A stretch of 64,000 nucleotides of DNA from Halorubrum sp. CBA1229. GTDB lineage: Archaea > Halobacteriota > Halobacteria > Halobacteriales > Haloferacaceae. Below, in pieces: positions 8,057-16,726 of this stretch. Under the pieces are notes generated by a model. The model had not been told where the DNA came from. It ran no database searches and was given only the letters and a program-made list of their open reading frames with translations. The DNA lies in the NCBI RefSeq assembly GCF_003721435.2, contig NZ_CP054585.1:434001-498000 (forward strand). Reading direction: 5' to 3'. Position 1 is the first letter of the stretch. Each line of letters begins with the position of its first letter. The translations under genes and the position numbers were made by a program.

Positions 8057-11000
8057 CTACCGCTCCTCCGGGGACTCGACCGTGCCGAACCCCCAGTCGT
8101 CGATGTCGTCGTCCTCGTCGTCCCCCTCGTCGTCGTCCCCGCTCGCTTCGTCATCGTTGTCCCCCTCGCTAGCCTCATCGGGCTCGTCCACGTCGCCCAC
8201 ATCGCCCTCGCCCACGTCGCCCTCGTCATCTTCCACGTCGCCCTCGCTCGCGTCCGAGTCCTCGCCGTCGGGACCGGCTCCGGCATCGCTCCCGGAATCG
8301 TCGGTTCCGGGGGCGCCGAACCCCGGTTCGTCAAGCTGGGAGTCGTCGGGAAGCGCGTCGGCGCCGACCCTATCAGCGGGAGCGACCGCAGGCGTATCGG
8401 TCTCCTCGTCGGCCGGGTCCAACACGTCGATCCCCTCGTCGAACGGTTCGTCGAAGTCAATCGCTCCGTCCTCCGCGTCCGCGTCGGCGGCCTCACTCGG
8501 TGCCTCCGACCCGTTTGCGCCCACCGAGTCGTCTGCGTTCGGCGTTCGATCGGTCGGACCGACCCTCGGGTCGCTGTCGACCGGGGTCGCGTCGGCCACT
8601 CCCTCGAAGCTGTCGTGACGAACCGGTTCCGACGACGAGGGATCGGGGTCGGGGGAGGGAGGCTCGGCCTCGGCGCCCGCGTCGCTGTCCGTCACGTCGT
8701 CTCCCGTTACGCCGTCTCCCGTTACGCCGTCGTCAGTCACGGCTCCGTCCGTTGCGCTGTCGGTCTCTGCGTCGTCCCTGTCCGCGCCGGTGTCGGGGCG
8801 CTCCGGGCCGAGCGCATCGGGGTGGAGCGCGGCCGCCTCGCGGGCCGTCTCTTCGAGCGTCTCGTGGTCCCCGTCCGGCGACGCCTCGACGTCGACGGCG
8901 GGGGCCACGTCGAGCAGCGCGTCGGCGACGGAGTCGGGCATCCGACCCCGGTACTCCGCGAACAGGTCCTCGGCCTCGTCGAGGATCTGCTCGACCTCCT
9001 CCCGGCCCGCCTCGTCCGGGTCCGGTCGGGGCACCATCTCCTCCTTGTCGCGGTCGACGTTGATGAGGACGGACTCCATCTCCCGGAGGTCCTCCAGCGA
9101 GCGCTCCAGCCCCTCGTTGGCCATCAGCGCGAGCACCGTCTCGGGGTCGTTGATGAACGCCTGAAACGTCGCGGCCACCTGCGCGTAGCTGTTGAGCCCG
9201 CGGTCGATGAGATACGCCAACACGACCCGGCGCTTCCGGAGCTCCTCGTTCAGCGTCTCGCGGCTCCATCCGCGGTCGAACATGATGTCCTCGAGGGTGT
9301 TGGAGTCGCCCATCTGGAGGAACTCGTCCGTCTCCGCCTGCCACTGGAACACGTCTTGGACGTTGATCTCGTCGTTCTCGGCGTCGTAGTGGTTGATCTC
9401 GGTCAGCGACTTGTTCCGGCGCACCTTCTTCCCCTGCACCCGGGTCGACGTCTGGACGGAGACTAAATCGAGGGCCGTGAACATCGTCTTCGAGACGTTG
9501 ATCGGCTCCGTGGTGAACCGCTTGAGCACCTCGCCGACCGTGTCGGCGTGGAACGTCGTGTACGTGGTGTGGCCCGTCGACATCACCTGAAAGGCGGTCC
9601 GGCCCTCCTCCCCGCGGATCTCGCCCATCACGATGTAGTCCGGGCGCTGGCGGAGCGCGGCCTCCAGCAGGTCGAACTCGTCGATGTCGCCCTTGTCGTC
9701 GTCGGAGAAGGAGGGGCGGGTGACGGAGGCGATCCAGTTGCGCTGGGGGAGCTCGACCTCGCGGGTGTCCTCGATGGAGACGATCTTCGCGTTCGAGGGG
9801 ATAAAGAGGGAGACCGCGTTCAGGCTCGTCGTCTTCCCGGAGGCGGTGCCGCCCGCGAAGATCAGGCTCTTGTGGTTCTCGATGGAGAGCCACAGGAAGG
9901 CCATCTCGTCGAGCGAGAACGTCTTCCAGTTGATCAGGTCGATCGGGGTGAAGGGGACGTCGTTGAACTGCCGAATGGTGTAGTTGGTCCCGTGGTCCGA
10001 CACCTCGCGGCCGAGCGTGAGCTGGGCGCGGGAGCCGTCCGGGAGCGTGGCGTCCACCTGCGGGCGCCGCTTCGAGATCCCCTTCCCGGAGCGCTGCGCG
10101 AGCTTCACCACGAAGTCGTCGAGCTCGTCGGTCTCGTGGTAGACGTTGGTGATGATCTGCTCGTAGTCGGAGTGGTAGACGAAGACGGGGGAGTTGTACC
10201 CGTCACAGGAGATGTCTTCCACGTTGATGTCGTACTTGATCGGGTCGATCCGCTCGTAACCGATGAAGTCCCGCTTGAGGTAGTACAGCAGCTTCTCGAC
10301 CTGATGGTCCGACAGCGTCTCCGGATCTTCGGCCATCACCGCCGGCTCGGGCCTGGCGAGTATCTTGCTCGGCGTCGACTCCGACTCCGACGCCGTCGGG
10401 GGCTCGTAGCCGAGCGACTCCGTGATTCGGGCGGCGATCCCCTCCGTGACGTCGAACCCGAACCGGTCGACCGCTTCGTCGACGAGGTCGTCGATCACCC
10501 CGCGGTCGCCCGCCTCGCGCTCGTAGAGATCGTACCGGTCGAGCAGGGTGAGCGCCTCGTCGACGATGACGTCCTTGCGGAACTCCTCGTCGCCCCCCGC
10601 GATCGCCTCGTCGGCGTACTTGATCGAGGTCCGGAGCTTCCCCGTCAGGAACTCGACGAGGTCCGTCTCGATCTCGGTGCGGTACGGCTGGACCGCGTAG
10701 TACTTCACCTCGTTCTCCTTCGTCGAGCGGAACACGATGACGAACGCGTACGGCTTGTTCACCCAGTAGCGCTCGATCTCGCGGAAGTGGGTCTTCTTCG
10801 GCATCGGCACCGCCTTCTCCAGGTCGTAGCGATTCGCGAGCGTGGTGTCGCCCGCGGCCGTCGAGAAGAACTCGTCCTCATCGACCTCGGGGTTCACGTT
10901 CACCGTCCGCTCGTCGACCAGATCGGCGAGCTCCTCGGCGGCGGTCCCGCCGGCCCCCAACAGCTCCTCGGTCCGGTCGGGGTCGAACCCCAGCGCCTCA

Positions 11001-11935
11001 GTCTTGTCCTCGTGGGTGAATTCGAGCGGCACCTCTTCCCCCTCTTCGTTCACCTCGGTCGGCGGGTTCCCGTCCTCGTCGAGGAAGTACTCGTCGCGGT
11101 AGTCGTCCCACGTGTAGTAGCCCTTCAGAACCGGCACTGAGTAGAGGTCGTACCGCGCCGAACAGCGGTCCCAGAGGACGTCGCCGACGGCCGCGGCGGC
11201 CCGGACTCGGTACCCCGTCTCCGACGGGTCGAACCCGAGGAACTCGCTCGGATCGACGTCGACGCGCGCCCATTCCTCGGGGGTCGGCGCGCGTCTCGGG
11301 ACCATCTCGACGTCGGCGGCGGCGACGGCGACCGTCCCGGTCACGCCGCCGAGACCGACCGCGAGTTCGCCCCCATCGTCGTCCCCGTCGCTGTCTCCGT
11401 CTCCGTCGCTGTCTCCGTCCTCGTCGTCACCGCCGACCGCGTCTTCCGGATCCCCCTCGTACTCCGCCTCGCCTTCCTCGCCCGTCGAGTCCGGTTCGGA
11501 CTCGGGTTCGGGTTCGGACTCCTGTTCGGAGTCGAACGGCCCGGAGTCCACCACCGCCGTCGACGTCCCGTCGGGGACGACGGCGTCGCCGCTGAGCACG
11601 ACGTGGCCGTCGCCGACCACGAGCGTCCCCGCGTCCGGCGTCCCGTGCCCGGAGACCGGCGTGTCGCCGTCGGCGACGAACGGCTCGTCGACGCCGGAGG
11701 CGCGGAGCACGCGATCGGTCCCGTCTTCGGCGTGCGCGGCGACGGCGCTCGCCGGGACTACCGGCTCCTCGCCGACGTCTGCGTACAGCGCCGCCGCGGC
11801 GTCGGCCCGGCCGCGGTCGGTCAGGAACGCCCGCCACGAGTAGCGCCCCCTCGTTACGGGCGCGTCGGACGCTGACGCCGCTCCGGCCGCCTCGCCGGGC
11901 GACTGCGGCGAACGCTCGGCGTCCTCGGTTGCCAT
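8057..11935 (-). CDS. PilB/GspE-type assembly ATPase with long acidic tails
   Basis: The protein is 1292 residues, long for a PilB/TadA-type secretion ATPase. The core has a Walker A motif (GGTASGKTTS, about residues 690-700), an IEDTREVELPQRNW segment (Asp/His-box region) and a Walker B-like MGEIRGEEGRTAFQ stretch. It powers subunit extrusion from the inner face of the membrane. ATG at 11935 is preferred because an acidic coding pattern begins there. Two added parts are unusual: an acidic N-terminal extension (about residues 60-200) and a 300-residue acidic low-complexity C-terminal tail after about residue 970. It heads the operon that continues with pilC and five pilin-like genes. Confidence 0.9.
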   Translation of the reverse strand: MATEDAERSPQSPGEAAGAASASDAPVTRGRYSWRAFLTDRGRADAAAALYADVGEEPVVPASAVAAHAEDGTDRVLRASGVDEPFVADGDTPVSGHGTPDAGTLVVGDGHVVLSGDAVVPDGTSTAVVDSGPFDSEQESEPEPESEPDSTGEEGEAEYEGDPEDAVGGDDEDGDSDGDGDSDGDDDGGELAVGLGGVTGTVAVAAADVEMVPRRAPTPEEWARVDVDPSEFLGFDPSETGYRVRAAAAVGDVLWDRCSARYDLYSVPVLKGYYTWDDYRDEYFLDEDGNPPTEVNEEGEEVPLEFTHEDKTEALGFDPDRTEELLGAGGTAAEELADLVDERTVNVNPEVDEDEFFSTAAGDTTLANRYDLEKAVPMPKKTHFREIERYWVNKPYAFVIVFRSTKENEVKYYAVQPYRTEIETDLVEFLTGKLRTSIKYADEAIAGGDEEFRKDVIVDEALTLLDRYDLYEREAGDRGVIDDLVDEAVDRFGFDVTEGIAARITESLGYEPPTASESESTPSKILARPEPAVMAEDPETLSDHQVEKLLYYLKRDFIGYERIDPIKYDINVEDISCDGYNSPVFVYHSDYEQIITNVYHETDELDDFVVKLAQRSGKGISKRRPQVDATLPDGSRAQLTLGREVSDHGTNYTIRQFNDVPFTPIDLINWKTFSLDEMAFLWLSIENHKSLIFAGGTASGKTTSLNAVSLFIPSNAKIVSIEDTREVELPQRNWIASVTRPSFSDDDKGDIDEFDLLEAALRQRPDYIVMGEIRGEEGRTAFQVMSTGHTTYTTFHADTVGEVLKRFTTEPINVSKTMFTALDLVSVQTSTRVQGKKVRRNKSLTEINHYDAENDEINVQDVFQWQAETDEFLQMGDSNTLEDIMFDRGWSRETLNEELRKRRVVLAYLIDRGLNSYAQVAATFQAFINDPETVLALMANEGLERSLEDLREMESVLINVDRDKEEMVPRPDPDEAGREEVEQILDEAEDLFAEYRGRMPDSVADALLDVAPAVDVEASPDGDHETLEETAREAAALHPDALGPERPDTGADRDDAETDSATDGAVTDDGVTGDGVTGDDVTDSDAGAEAEPPSPDPDPSSSEPVRHDSFEGVADATPVDSDPRVGPTDRTPNADDSVGANGSEAPSEAADADAEDGAIDFDEPFDEGIDVLDPADEETDTPAVAPADRVGADALPDDSQLDEPGFGAPGTDDSGSDAGAGPDGEDSDASEGDVEDDEGDVGEGDVGDVDEPDEASEGDNDDEASGDDDEGDDEDDDIDDWGFGTVESPEER

Positions 11936-12012
11936 GACTGCGTCAACGCCGCGACCGTTGAAAAAGGTGTCTCGCAAAACACCGGCTCTGATAATCGCCC
12001 GCTGGGAGGCGG

Positions 12013-12020
12013 TTTTTATA
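12013..12020 (+). promoter_or_regulatory. TATA-like box for the DUF1405-type gene
   Basis: TTTTTATA lies 23-30 bases before the GTG at 12043, which fits a leaderless haloarchaeal promoter. Confidence 0.55.
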
Positions 12021-12042
12021 CCTCGCGGTCGAAGCGACCGGC

Positions 12043-12747
12043 GTGACGCGCCCCGACGACGCCTCGGCGCTCCGCTCGCTCGGTCGGCTCAGGCGGCCGG
12101 CCGTCCGGCGTCGCGTCCGCGCGGCGATCGCCGAGGAGCTGCTCGGTACGTCCCGCAGCCTCGGCGTCGTGCTCGCGTTCGTCGCGTTCATGCTCGCGGT
12201 GGGTGTCGGCTACTACGTCCCGACCGCCGGCGACGTGCCGGTCCCGCTGTGGCCGCTGTACGCGGACTCGGCGGTCGCGGTCGCGCTCGGCGGCGCCGTC
12301 CTGCTGACGCTCGTCCCGACGGTTCGGACCGACGGGAGCGCGGTCGCCGACGCGCCGACGTCGAGGCCGCTGGCGTACCTCCAGACGCTCGCGTTCGTCT
12401 GGCTGATCACGTTCGGCCTCTGGCCGCTGGTCTCGCTGAACCTCGCCTTCTCCCAGTACGTGGCGGCCCCCAACGCCTGGATCTACTACTGGGGCGTGCT
12501 CGGCACGCACCTCTGTTTCGTCGGGCTCGCGCTGCTGTTCCCGGTGTTCGGTCGGACGACGCGCGGCGCGCTCGCCGTCGCCGCCGCCGTCGCCGTCGGC
12601 AACGTCGCCCTCGATTACGGACTCGGCTACCACCCGCCCCTCTTATATGAGCCCGGACCCCTGCTGGCGGGCGCGACGCTCGCGATCGCCGGGTTCGCGG
12701 TGTGGCTCGCGTGGCGGTCGTTCCCGCGGCTCGGCGAGGGCGACTGA
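12043..12747 (+). CDS. DUF1405-type integral membrane protein
   Basis: The protein has 234 residues with about six hydrophobic helices. The block VPLWPLYADSAVAVALGG after the first helix matches the conserved LWPF-x-PDS region typical of DUF1405 proteins, a family of unknown function common in haloarchaea and Bacilli. GTG at 12043 is chosen because a TATA-like box lies at the expected leaderless distance and the acidic N-terminus begins there. It is divergent from the pilB-type gene. No transport or enzyme motif is visible. Confidence 0.75.
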   Translation: MTRPDDASALRSLGRLRRPAVRRRVRAAIAEELLGTSRSLGVVLAFVAFMLAVGVGYYVPTAGDVPVPLWPLYADSAVAVALGGAVLLTLVPTVRTDGSAVADAPTSRPLAYLQTLAFVWLITFGLWPLVSLNLAFSQYVAAPNAWIYYWGVLGTHLCFVGLALLFPVFGRTTRGALAVAAAVAVGNVALDYGLGYHPPLLYEPGPLLAGATLAIAGFAVWLAWRSFPRLGEGD

Positions 12748-13072
12748 GCGGGGGGCGTCCTCGAGGGATCAACGAGTCACCGATAGCCGATGCGGAACCT
12801 CGACGCCGCCGGCAGGTTCCGACACGCGTCGGACATCATACTATTCCAGAGTTGTCAAATTCACAGGTGAGCGCGTCGGTACTGTCGTCACAGGGGCCAC
12901 ACGGCGCCGTTACGGTAACGTATCGGGAAAATATAAGATCCGAGCGGAACTGGGGCCGAATATGTCGCTTGTAGAGGCTTTCAACAGAGTCGAATTTGGA
13001 CACGGACCCTCGCTGGTCACCCGGCCGATCCGTTCGGTTTGTCGACCGACCACGCCGCGTCACAGTGATTCG
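12748..13072. other. Intergenic stretch with a promoter-like site and a possible gene remnant
   Basis: No convincing full gene is seen. The DNA becomes markedly richer in A and T after about 12830. AAATATAAG at 12928-12936 stands about 26-34 bases before an ATG at 12962 on the plus strand, the spacing of a leaderless promoter. The frame begins MSLVEAFNRVEFGHG, then becomes compositionally odd and runs antisense through the small gene at 13073-13213. It may be the surviving 5' end of a decayed gene. Confidence 0.35.
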
Positions 13073-13213
13073 CTAGAGCCATTGCCATCTGAAACCGTGT
13101 ATCACGATGACTGCCACTACCCCAAAAACGGCCAGAGCCAGCATATAGATGATCATGATGACCCCCATTTGTTTTGTTGTCATCTCGCCTTCAAACATAT
13201 TCAAAATTTTCAT
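13073..13213 (-). CDS. Small single-helix membrane protein (46 residues)
   Basis: ATG at 13213 opens a 46-codon frame ending in TAG at 13073-13075. The start MKILNMFEGEMTTKQMG is followed by one strongly hydrophobic helix of about 20 residues, then HGFRWQWL at the end. The coding strand is far richer in A and T than the neighbours. A TTTATTAA box centred about 25 bases upstream fits leaderless transcription. The layout of a short charged head, one helix and an aromatic tail argues for a real small protein. No family is recognised, and the function is unknown. The low GC suggests acquisition or relaxed constraint. Confidence 0.5.
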   Translation of the reverse strand: MKILNMFEGEMTTKQMGVIMIIYMLALAVFGVVAVIVIHGFRWQWL

Positions 13214-13234
13214 GAATATACATAGGATCCTAAC

Positions 13235-13242
13235 TTAATAAA
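13235..13242 (-). promoter_or_regulatory. TATA-like box for the small membrane protein
   Basis: On the minus strand this reads TTTATTAA, centred about 25 bases upstream of the ATG at 13213. A second AT-rich stretch lies just upstream, near 13250. Confidence 0.4.
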
Positions 13243-13449
13243 TCATTATAAGTACGTATTTCTGCCAGTTGGCCGGAGTTATTCCGGTGAATCAGCCGGC
13301 AACGTACGCGACTACTTCGGGGCTACCTGGCAGTGTATCTGATCGGTAGCCTGTCAATTTGTGCGCTTCAGCACCCGGCTGTTGCAGACCAGAACCGGTC
13401 TGGGAGGGGGCTGAACAGAGCCAACTAAATGAAAACGGGCACGGCGGGA

Positions 13450-13527
13450 TCCACGCGAGCGAACGCGGTGAGCGAGCGTGGAGCCAGTCGCGCCCGTGAC
13501 TGAGCGAAGCGAAGGAACGGGCGCGAC
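13450..13527. repeat. Two inverted repeats 3' of tRNA-Arg
   Basis: The first pair is TCCACGC (13450-13456) with GCGTGGA (13476-13482). The second is an 11-base perfect pair, GTCGCGCCCGT (13487-13497) with ACGGGCGCGAC (13517-13527). Its right arm overlaps the tRNA acceptor and T-stem end. On the minus strand the loop contains TTCGCTTCGCTC. They may help transcription end after the tRNA, or they may be scars of inverted duplication. Confidence 0.6.
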
Positions 13528-13590
13528 GGGATTCGAACCCGCGATCGAGAGGTTAGGAACCTCTCGCCCTGTCCGCTAGGCCACGCGCCC
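13519..13590 (-). tRNA. tRNA-Arg (anticodon CCT)
   Basis: On the minus strand a 72-base cloverleaf can be folded. The seven-pair acceptor stem is GGGCGCG/CGCGCCC, the anticodon stem is AGAGG/CCTCT with loop TTCCTAA, and the T-stem is GCGGG/CCCGT with a TTCGAAT loop. The anticodon is CCT, which reads the arginine codon AGG. CCA is not encoded. No intron is seen. Confidence 0.95.
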
Positions 13591-13644
13591 AACGCGGTTG
13601 GAGAAAACGTCGCAGCGGGGATCGGTCGGCGTCGCGGAACCGGA

Positions 13645-13923
13645 TTACGCGCTCGTCTCTTTCTCGGTTTCGAGGTCTTCGAGTTCCTCGTCGTCGGTCG
13701 AATCCGTGCTGACGGACGAGTCGTCCTCGTCGCCGTCCTGCATCTGTTTCAGTTCGTCTTCGACCTCCTCGCGTCCCTTCTTGAACTCGCCCATCGCCTG
13801 GCCGGTCGACCGGGCGAGCTTCGGAATCTTGTTCGCCCCGAACAGGAGAACCAGCACGAGCAGGATAATGAGGAGCTCCGGACCCGCCGGGATGCCGCCG
13901 ATCAGTGGAATCGCACTTATCAT
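13645..13923 (-). CDS. tatA: Twin-arginine translocase subunit TatA
   Basis: The protein has 92 residues with the TatA/E layout. A short N-terminal hydrophobic helix (residues about 15-30) ends in LLFGANKIPKLARSTGQAMGEFKKG, the Phe-Gly hinge and start of the amphipathic helix, followed by a very acidic tail. TatA subunits assemble around TatBC-type receptors to move folded proteins across the membrane. Haloarchaea send most secreted proteins this way, and two lipoproteins in this window carry RR leaders. No tatC gene is seen in this window. Confidence 0.93.
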   Translation of the reverse strand: MISAIPLIGGIPAGPELLIILLVLVLLFGANKIPKLARSTGQAMGEFKKGREEVEDELKQMQDGDEDDSSVSTDSTDDEELEDLETEKETSA

Positions 13924-14083
13924 CTCTATCCCGGAGTAGCCCTCTTGCGACTATAGTCTTTTTGCCTCGGTTGGCCGACGGCGGGTCGCCGTTGGCCGGG
14001 CAACGCCCCCGGAACCCCGCCGTATCGGGAACGCCACCGATAGACGCCGAAACTGTGATACGCCCGCGGCGCAAGCGGTGGGT

Positions 14084-14554
14084 ATGACAGCCGTCGGCGA
14101 CGACGCCCCCGACTTCACCGCCTCGCTCGTGGACGACGATATCGAACCGTTCCGGCTGGCCGACCACCTCGGCGACGAGCCCGTGGTGCTCGCCTTCTTC
14201 CCGGCCGCGTTCTCGAACACCTGCACCGACGAGATGGAGGCGCTCCGCGACGGATTCGACCGCGACGACTGCACGCTGTTCGGCGTGAGCACCGACCTCC
14301 CGCACGCGCTCGCGGCCTACCGGTCGCAGTACGAGCTCCCGTTCTCGCTCGTCGCCGACACCGAACACCGCGCGATCGAGGCGTACGACGTCATCGAGTC
14401 GTTCGAGGACTACGGCGTCGACACGGTCGCGCAGCGGGCCGTCTTCGTGATCGACGGTGACGGCGTCGTGACGTACCGCTGGCTCGCGGAGCACTCGGGC
14501 CAGGAGCCGGAGTACGACGCGCTGGCTGACGCGGTCGCCGAGGCGGCCGCGTAG
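14084..14554 (+). CDS. Peroxiredoxin of the AhpC/TSA (PrxQ-like) type
   Basis: The protein has 156 residues. The active-site block FFPAAFSNTCTDEM places the peroxidatic cysteine at residue 47, with the preceding Pro and Ser/Thr in the usual positions. A second cysteine is at residue 63 rather than five residues on, so the resolving mechanism is uncertain. ATG at 14084 is preferred over the GTG two codons upstream because redoxin domains begin VGDDAPDF at once. The protein probably reduces hydrogen peroxide or organic peroxides in the cytoplasm. It is divergent from tatA. Confidence 0.88.
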   Translation: MTAVGDDAPDFTASLVDDDIEPFRLADHLGDEPVVLAFFPAAFSNTCTDEMEALRDGFDRDDCTLFGVSTDLPHALAAYRSQYELPFSLVADTEHRAIEAYDVIESFEDYGVDTVAQRAVFVIDGDGVVTYRWLAEHSGQEPEYDALADAVAEAAA

Positions 14555-14617
14555 GCCGCGCGCGAACGGGTCCCGCCCCCGAACGGATCACTCCCGCGAA
14601 TCCCTCGAACCCGACCC

Positions 14618-16675
14618 TCAGGCCGCGTCGCGGAGGTCGTCTAGGGACTCCGGGTTCTCCATCGAGGAGAGGTCGCCGGGATCCTCACCCTTATAAACCG
14701 ACTCGATCGCGCGGCGGATGATCTTCCCGGACTGCGTCTTCGGGAAGGCGTCGACGAACAGCAGCTCGCGCGGCCGGAACGGCTTCCCGTGCTCGTCGCC
14801 GACGACCGCCCGCAGCTCCTCGCGGAGCTCGTCGCTCGGCTCGACGCCCGGTTCGAGGACGACGTACGCGACCACCGCGGTACCGGTGGTGTCGTCGGGG
14901 ACGCCCACCGCGGCCGCCTGGTTGACGGCGTCGTGATCGATGAGCACGCCTTCGATCTCGGCCGGGCCAACCTTCCGGCCGGCGACGTTTAACGCGTCGT
15001 CGGCGCGACCGTGGAGGAACCAGAATCCGTCGGCGTCCTTCTGGGCGAAGTCGCCGTGGTCCCAGAGGTCGTCCCACGTCGACCAGTACTCCTCGAGGTA
15101 GCGCTCGTCGCCGGACCACAGCGACTTCGTCATCGACGGGCAGGAGTCGCGCGCGACGAGATAGCCGCGCTCGCCCGCCTCCTTCACCGACTCGCCGCTC
15201 TCGTCGACGATGTCGATGTCCATCCCGAGCCCCGGTCCCCCGAGCGTGCAGGGTTTCAGCGGTTGGTTCGGCATCGGCATCAGGAAGCAGCCGCAGATCT
15301 CGGTGCCGCCGGAGATGTTGATTATCGGGCAGTCGCCGCCGCCGATCGCGTCGTAGAACCACCGCCACGACTCGGGGTCCCACGGCTCTCCGGTGGAGCC
15401 GAGGATCCGGAGCGAGGAGAGGTCGTGCCCCTCCACCCACTCGTCCCCGTGCTTGCGGAGCGCGCGGATCGCCGTCGGCGAGATGCCGAACTGCGTGATT
15501 CCGTGTCGGTCGATCAGCTCCCAGAAGCGGTCGGGCTCGGGGTGGTCGGGCGCACCCTCGTACATCACCACCGTCCCGCCGAACGCGTGGTTCCCGATCA
15601 GCGTCCACGGCCCCATCATCCAACCGATGTCGGAGACCCAGAAGAACCGGTCGGCGGGCTTCTGGTCGAAGCCGAAGTGGATCTCCTTGGCGCACTGTGT
15701 GAGAACGCCCGCGTGGGTGTGGACGATCCCCTTCGGCTCGCCCGTCGTCCCCGAGGAGTACAGCAGCATGGACTCCTGGTCGCTGGGGAGCCGCTTCGTC
15801 TCGTAGTCGGTCGATCGCGACGCGATCGCCTCCTCCCAGGTAACGTCTCGCTCCGGGTCCCACGGGACGGGGTCGTCCGAGTCACCGTCGGGAGTGGCGC
15901 CCAGCCGGTCGTACACCACCGCGTGTTCGACGTGGCCCGCGTTCGCGATCGCCTCGTCGGCCGTCGCCTTCAGCCGGACCTCGCTGCCCCGGCGGTAGAA
16001 GCCGTCGCCCGTGAAGAGGACCGACGGCTCGGCGTCGGCGATCCGGGTCGCCGTCGCCTCGGTGCCGAACCCGGAGAAGATCGGCACCGCGATCGCGCCC
16101 ACTTTCAGGCAGCCGTAGAGGATCGAGACGACCTCGGGCACCATCGGCATGTACAGCGCCACCGTGTCCCCGGTCCCGACGCCGACGGACTCCAGGTAGT
16201 TGGCGACGCGGTTCGTCTGCCGGGCCAGCTCGTGGAAGGTTATTTCGCGGACGTCGCCGGGCTCCCCCTCCCAGATCAGCGCGACTCGGTTGCGGTTCGG
16301 CGAGTCGACCGCGGCGTGTCTGTCGACAACGTTGTGCGCGACGTTGATCTCGCCGCCGGGGTACCAGTCGGTGAACTGCGGGCCGTCGCTGTCGTCACCG
16401 GACTGCGTCCGGTTGCCCGCGGAGCTCCGATCCGCGCTGTCGCGGACCGCGTCGTACTCGATATAAAAATCGATGTCGAGGTAGTCGACGATCTCGTCCC
16501 AGAACCAGTCGACGCCGGAGGCCGGCTCGCCCGGGACCTCCGAGGTGGTGCGTTCGATCAGCGCCTCGTAGTCGTCGATGTCGTACTCGCGCATGAACGC
16601 GGCGACGTTCGTCGACTCGGCGAACGCCGCGCTCGGCTCGTGTACGACCTCGTCTATCCCCTCGTACTCGTCCAT
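14618..16675 (-). CDS. AMP-forming acyl/acetyl-CoA synthetase
   Basis: The protein has 685 residues, the length of acetyl-CoA synthetase-like enzymes. Visible motifs are the adenylate-binding loop YSSGTTGEPKG (about residues 305-315), the WFYDAIGGGDCPIINISGGTE region, GRADDALNVAGRKVGPAEIE near the hinge, and the C-terminal SGKIIRR with the catalytic lysine (about residue 653). The enzyme activates a carboxylate with ATP and joins it to CoA. The substrate (acetate, propionate or another acid) cannot be told by eye. ATG at 16675 follows a short AT-rich promoter stretch. It stands alone on the minus strand. Confidence 0.88.
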   Translation of the reverse strand: MDEYEGIDEVVHEPSAAFAESTNVAAFMREYDIDDYEALIERTTSEVPGEPASGVDWFWDEIVDYLDIDFYIEYDAVRDSADRSSAGNRTQSGDDSDGPQFTDWYPGGEINVAHNVVDRHAAVDSPNRNRVALIWEGEPGDVREITFHELARQTNRVANYLESVGVGTGDTVALYMPMVPEVVSILYGCLKVGAIAVPIFSGFGTEATATRIADAEPSVLFTGDGFYRRGSEVRLKATADEAIANAGHVEHAVVYDRLGATPDGDSDDPVPWDPERDVTWEEAIASRSTDYETKRLPSDQESMLLYSSGTTGEPKGIVHTHAGVLTQCAKEIHFGFDQKPADRFFWVSDIGWMMGPWTLIGNHAFGGTVVMYEGAPDHPEPDRFWELIDRHGITQFGISPTAIRALRKHGDEWVEGHDLSSLRILGSTGEPWDPESWRWFYDAIGGGDCPIINISGGTEICGCFLMPMPNQPLKPCTLGGPGLGMDIDIVDESGESVKEAGERGYLVARDSCPSMTKSLWSGDERYLEEYWSTWDDLWDHGDFAQKDADGFWFLHGRADDALNVAGRKVGPAEIEGVLIDHDAVNQAAAVGVPDDTTGTAVVAYVVLEPGVEPSDELREELRAVVGDEHGKPFRPRELLFVDAFPKTQSGKIIRRAIESVYKGEDPGDLSSMENPESLDDLRDAA

Positions 16676-16726
16676 CTCGTTCGGCCGTTTTCGCGGTATC
16701 CGTAAGTAATTTTCCTGAACGTTCCG

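Noticed and set aside
12836-13063. 75-codon minus-strand frame
   Set aside because: It has no start signal or helix pattern and its composition is not that of a halophilic protein. It overlaps the promoter-like site at 12928 on the other strand.
12647-13225. Long plus-strand frame across the gap after the DUF1405-type gene
   Set aside because: It begins inside the previous gene, and its tail is the antisense of the 46-codon small membrane protein.
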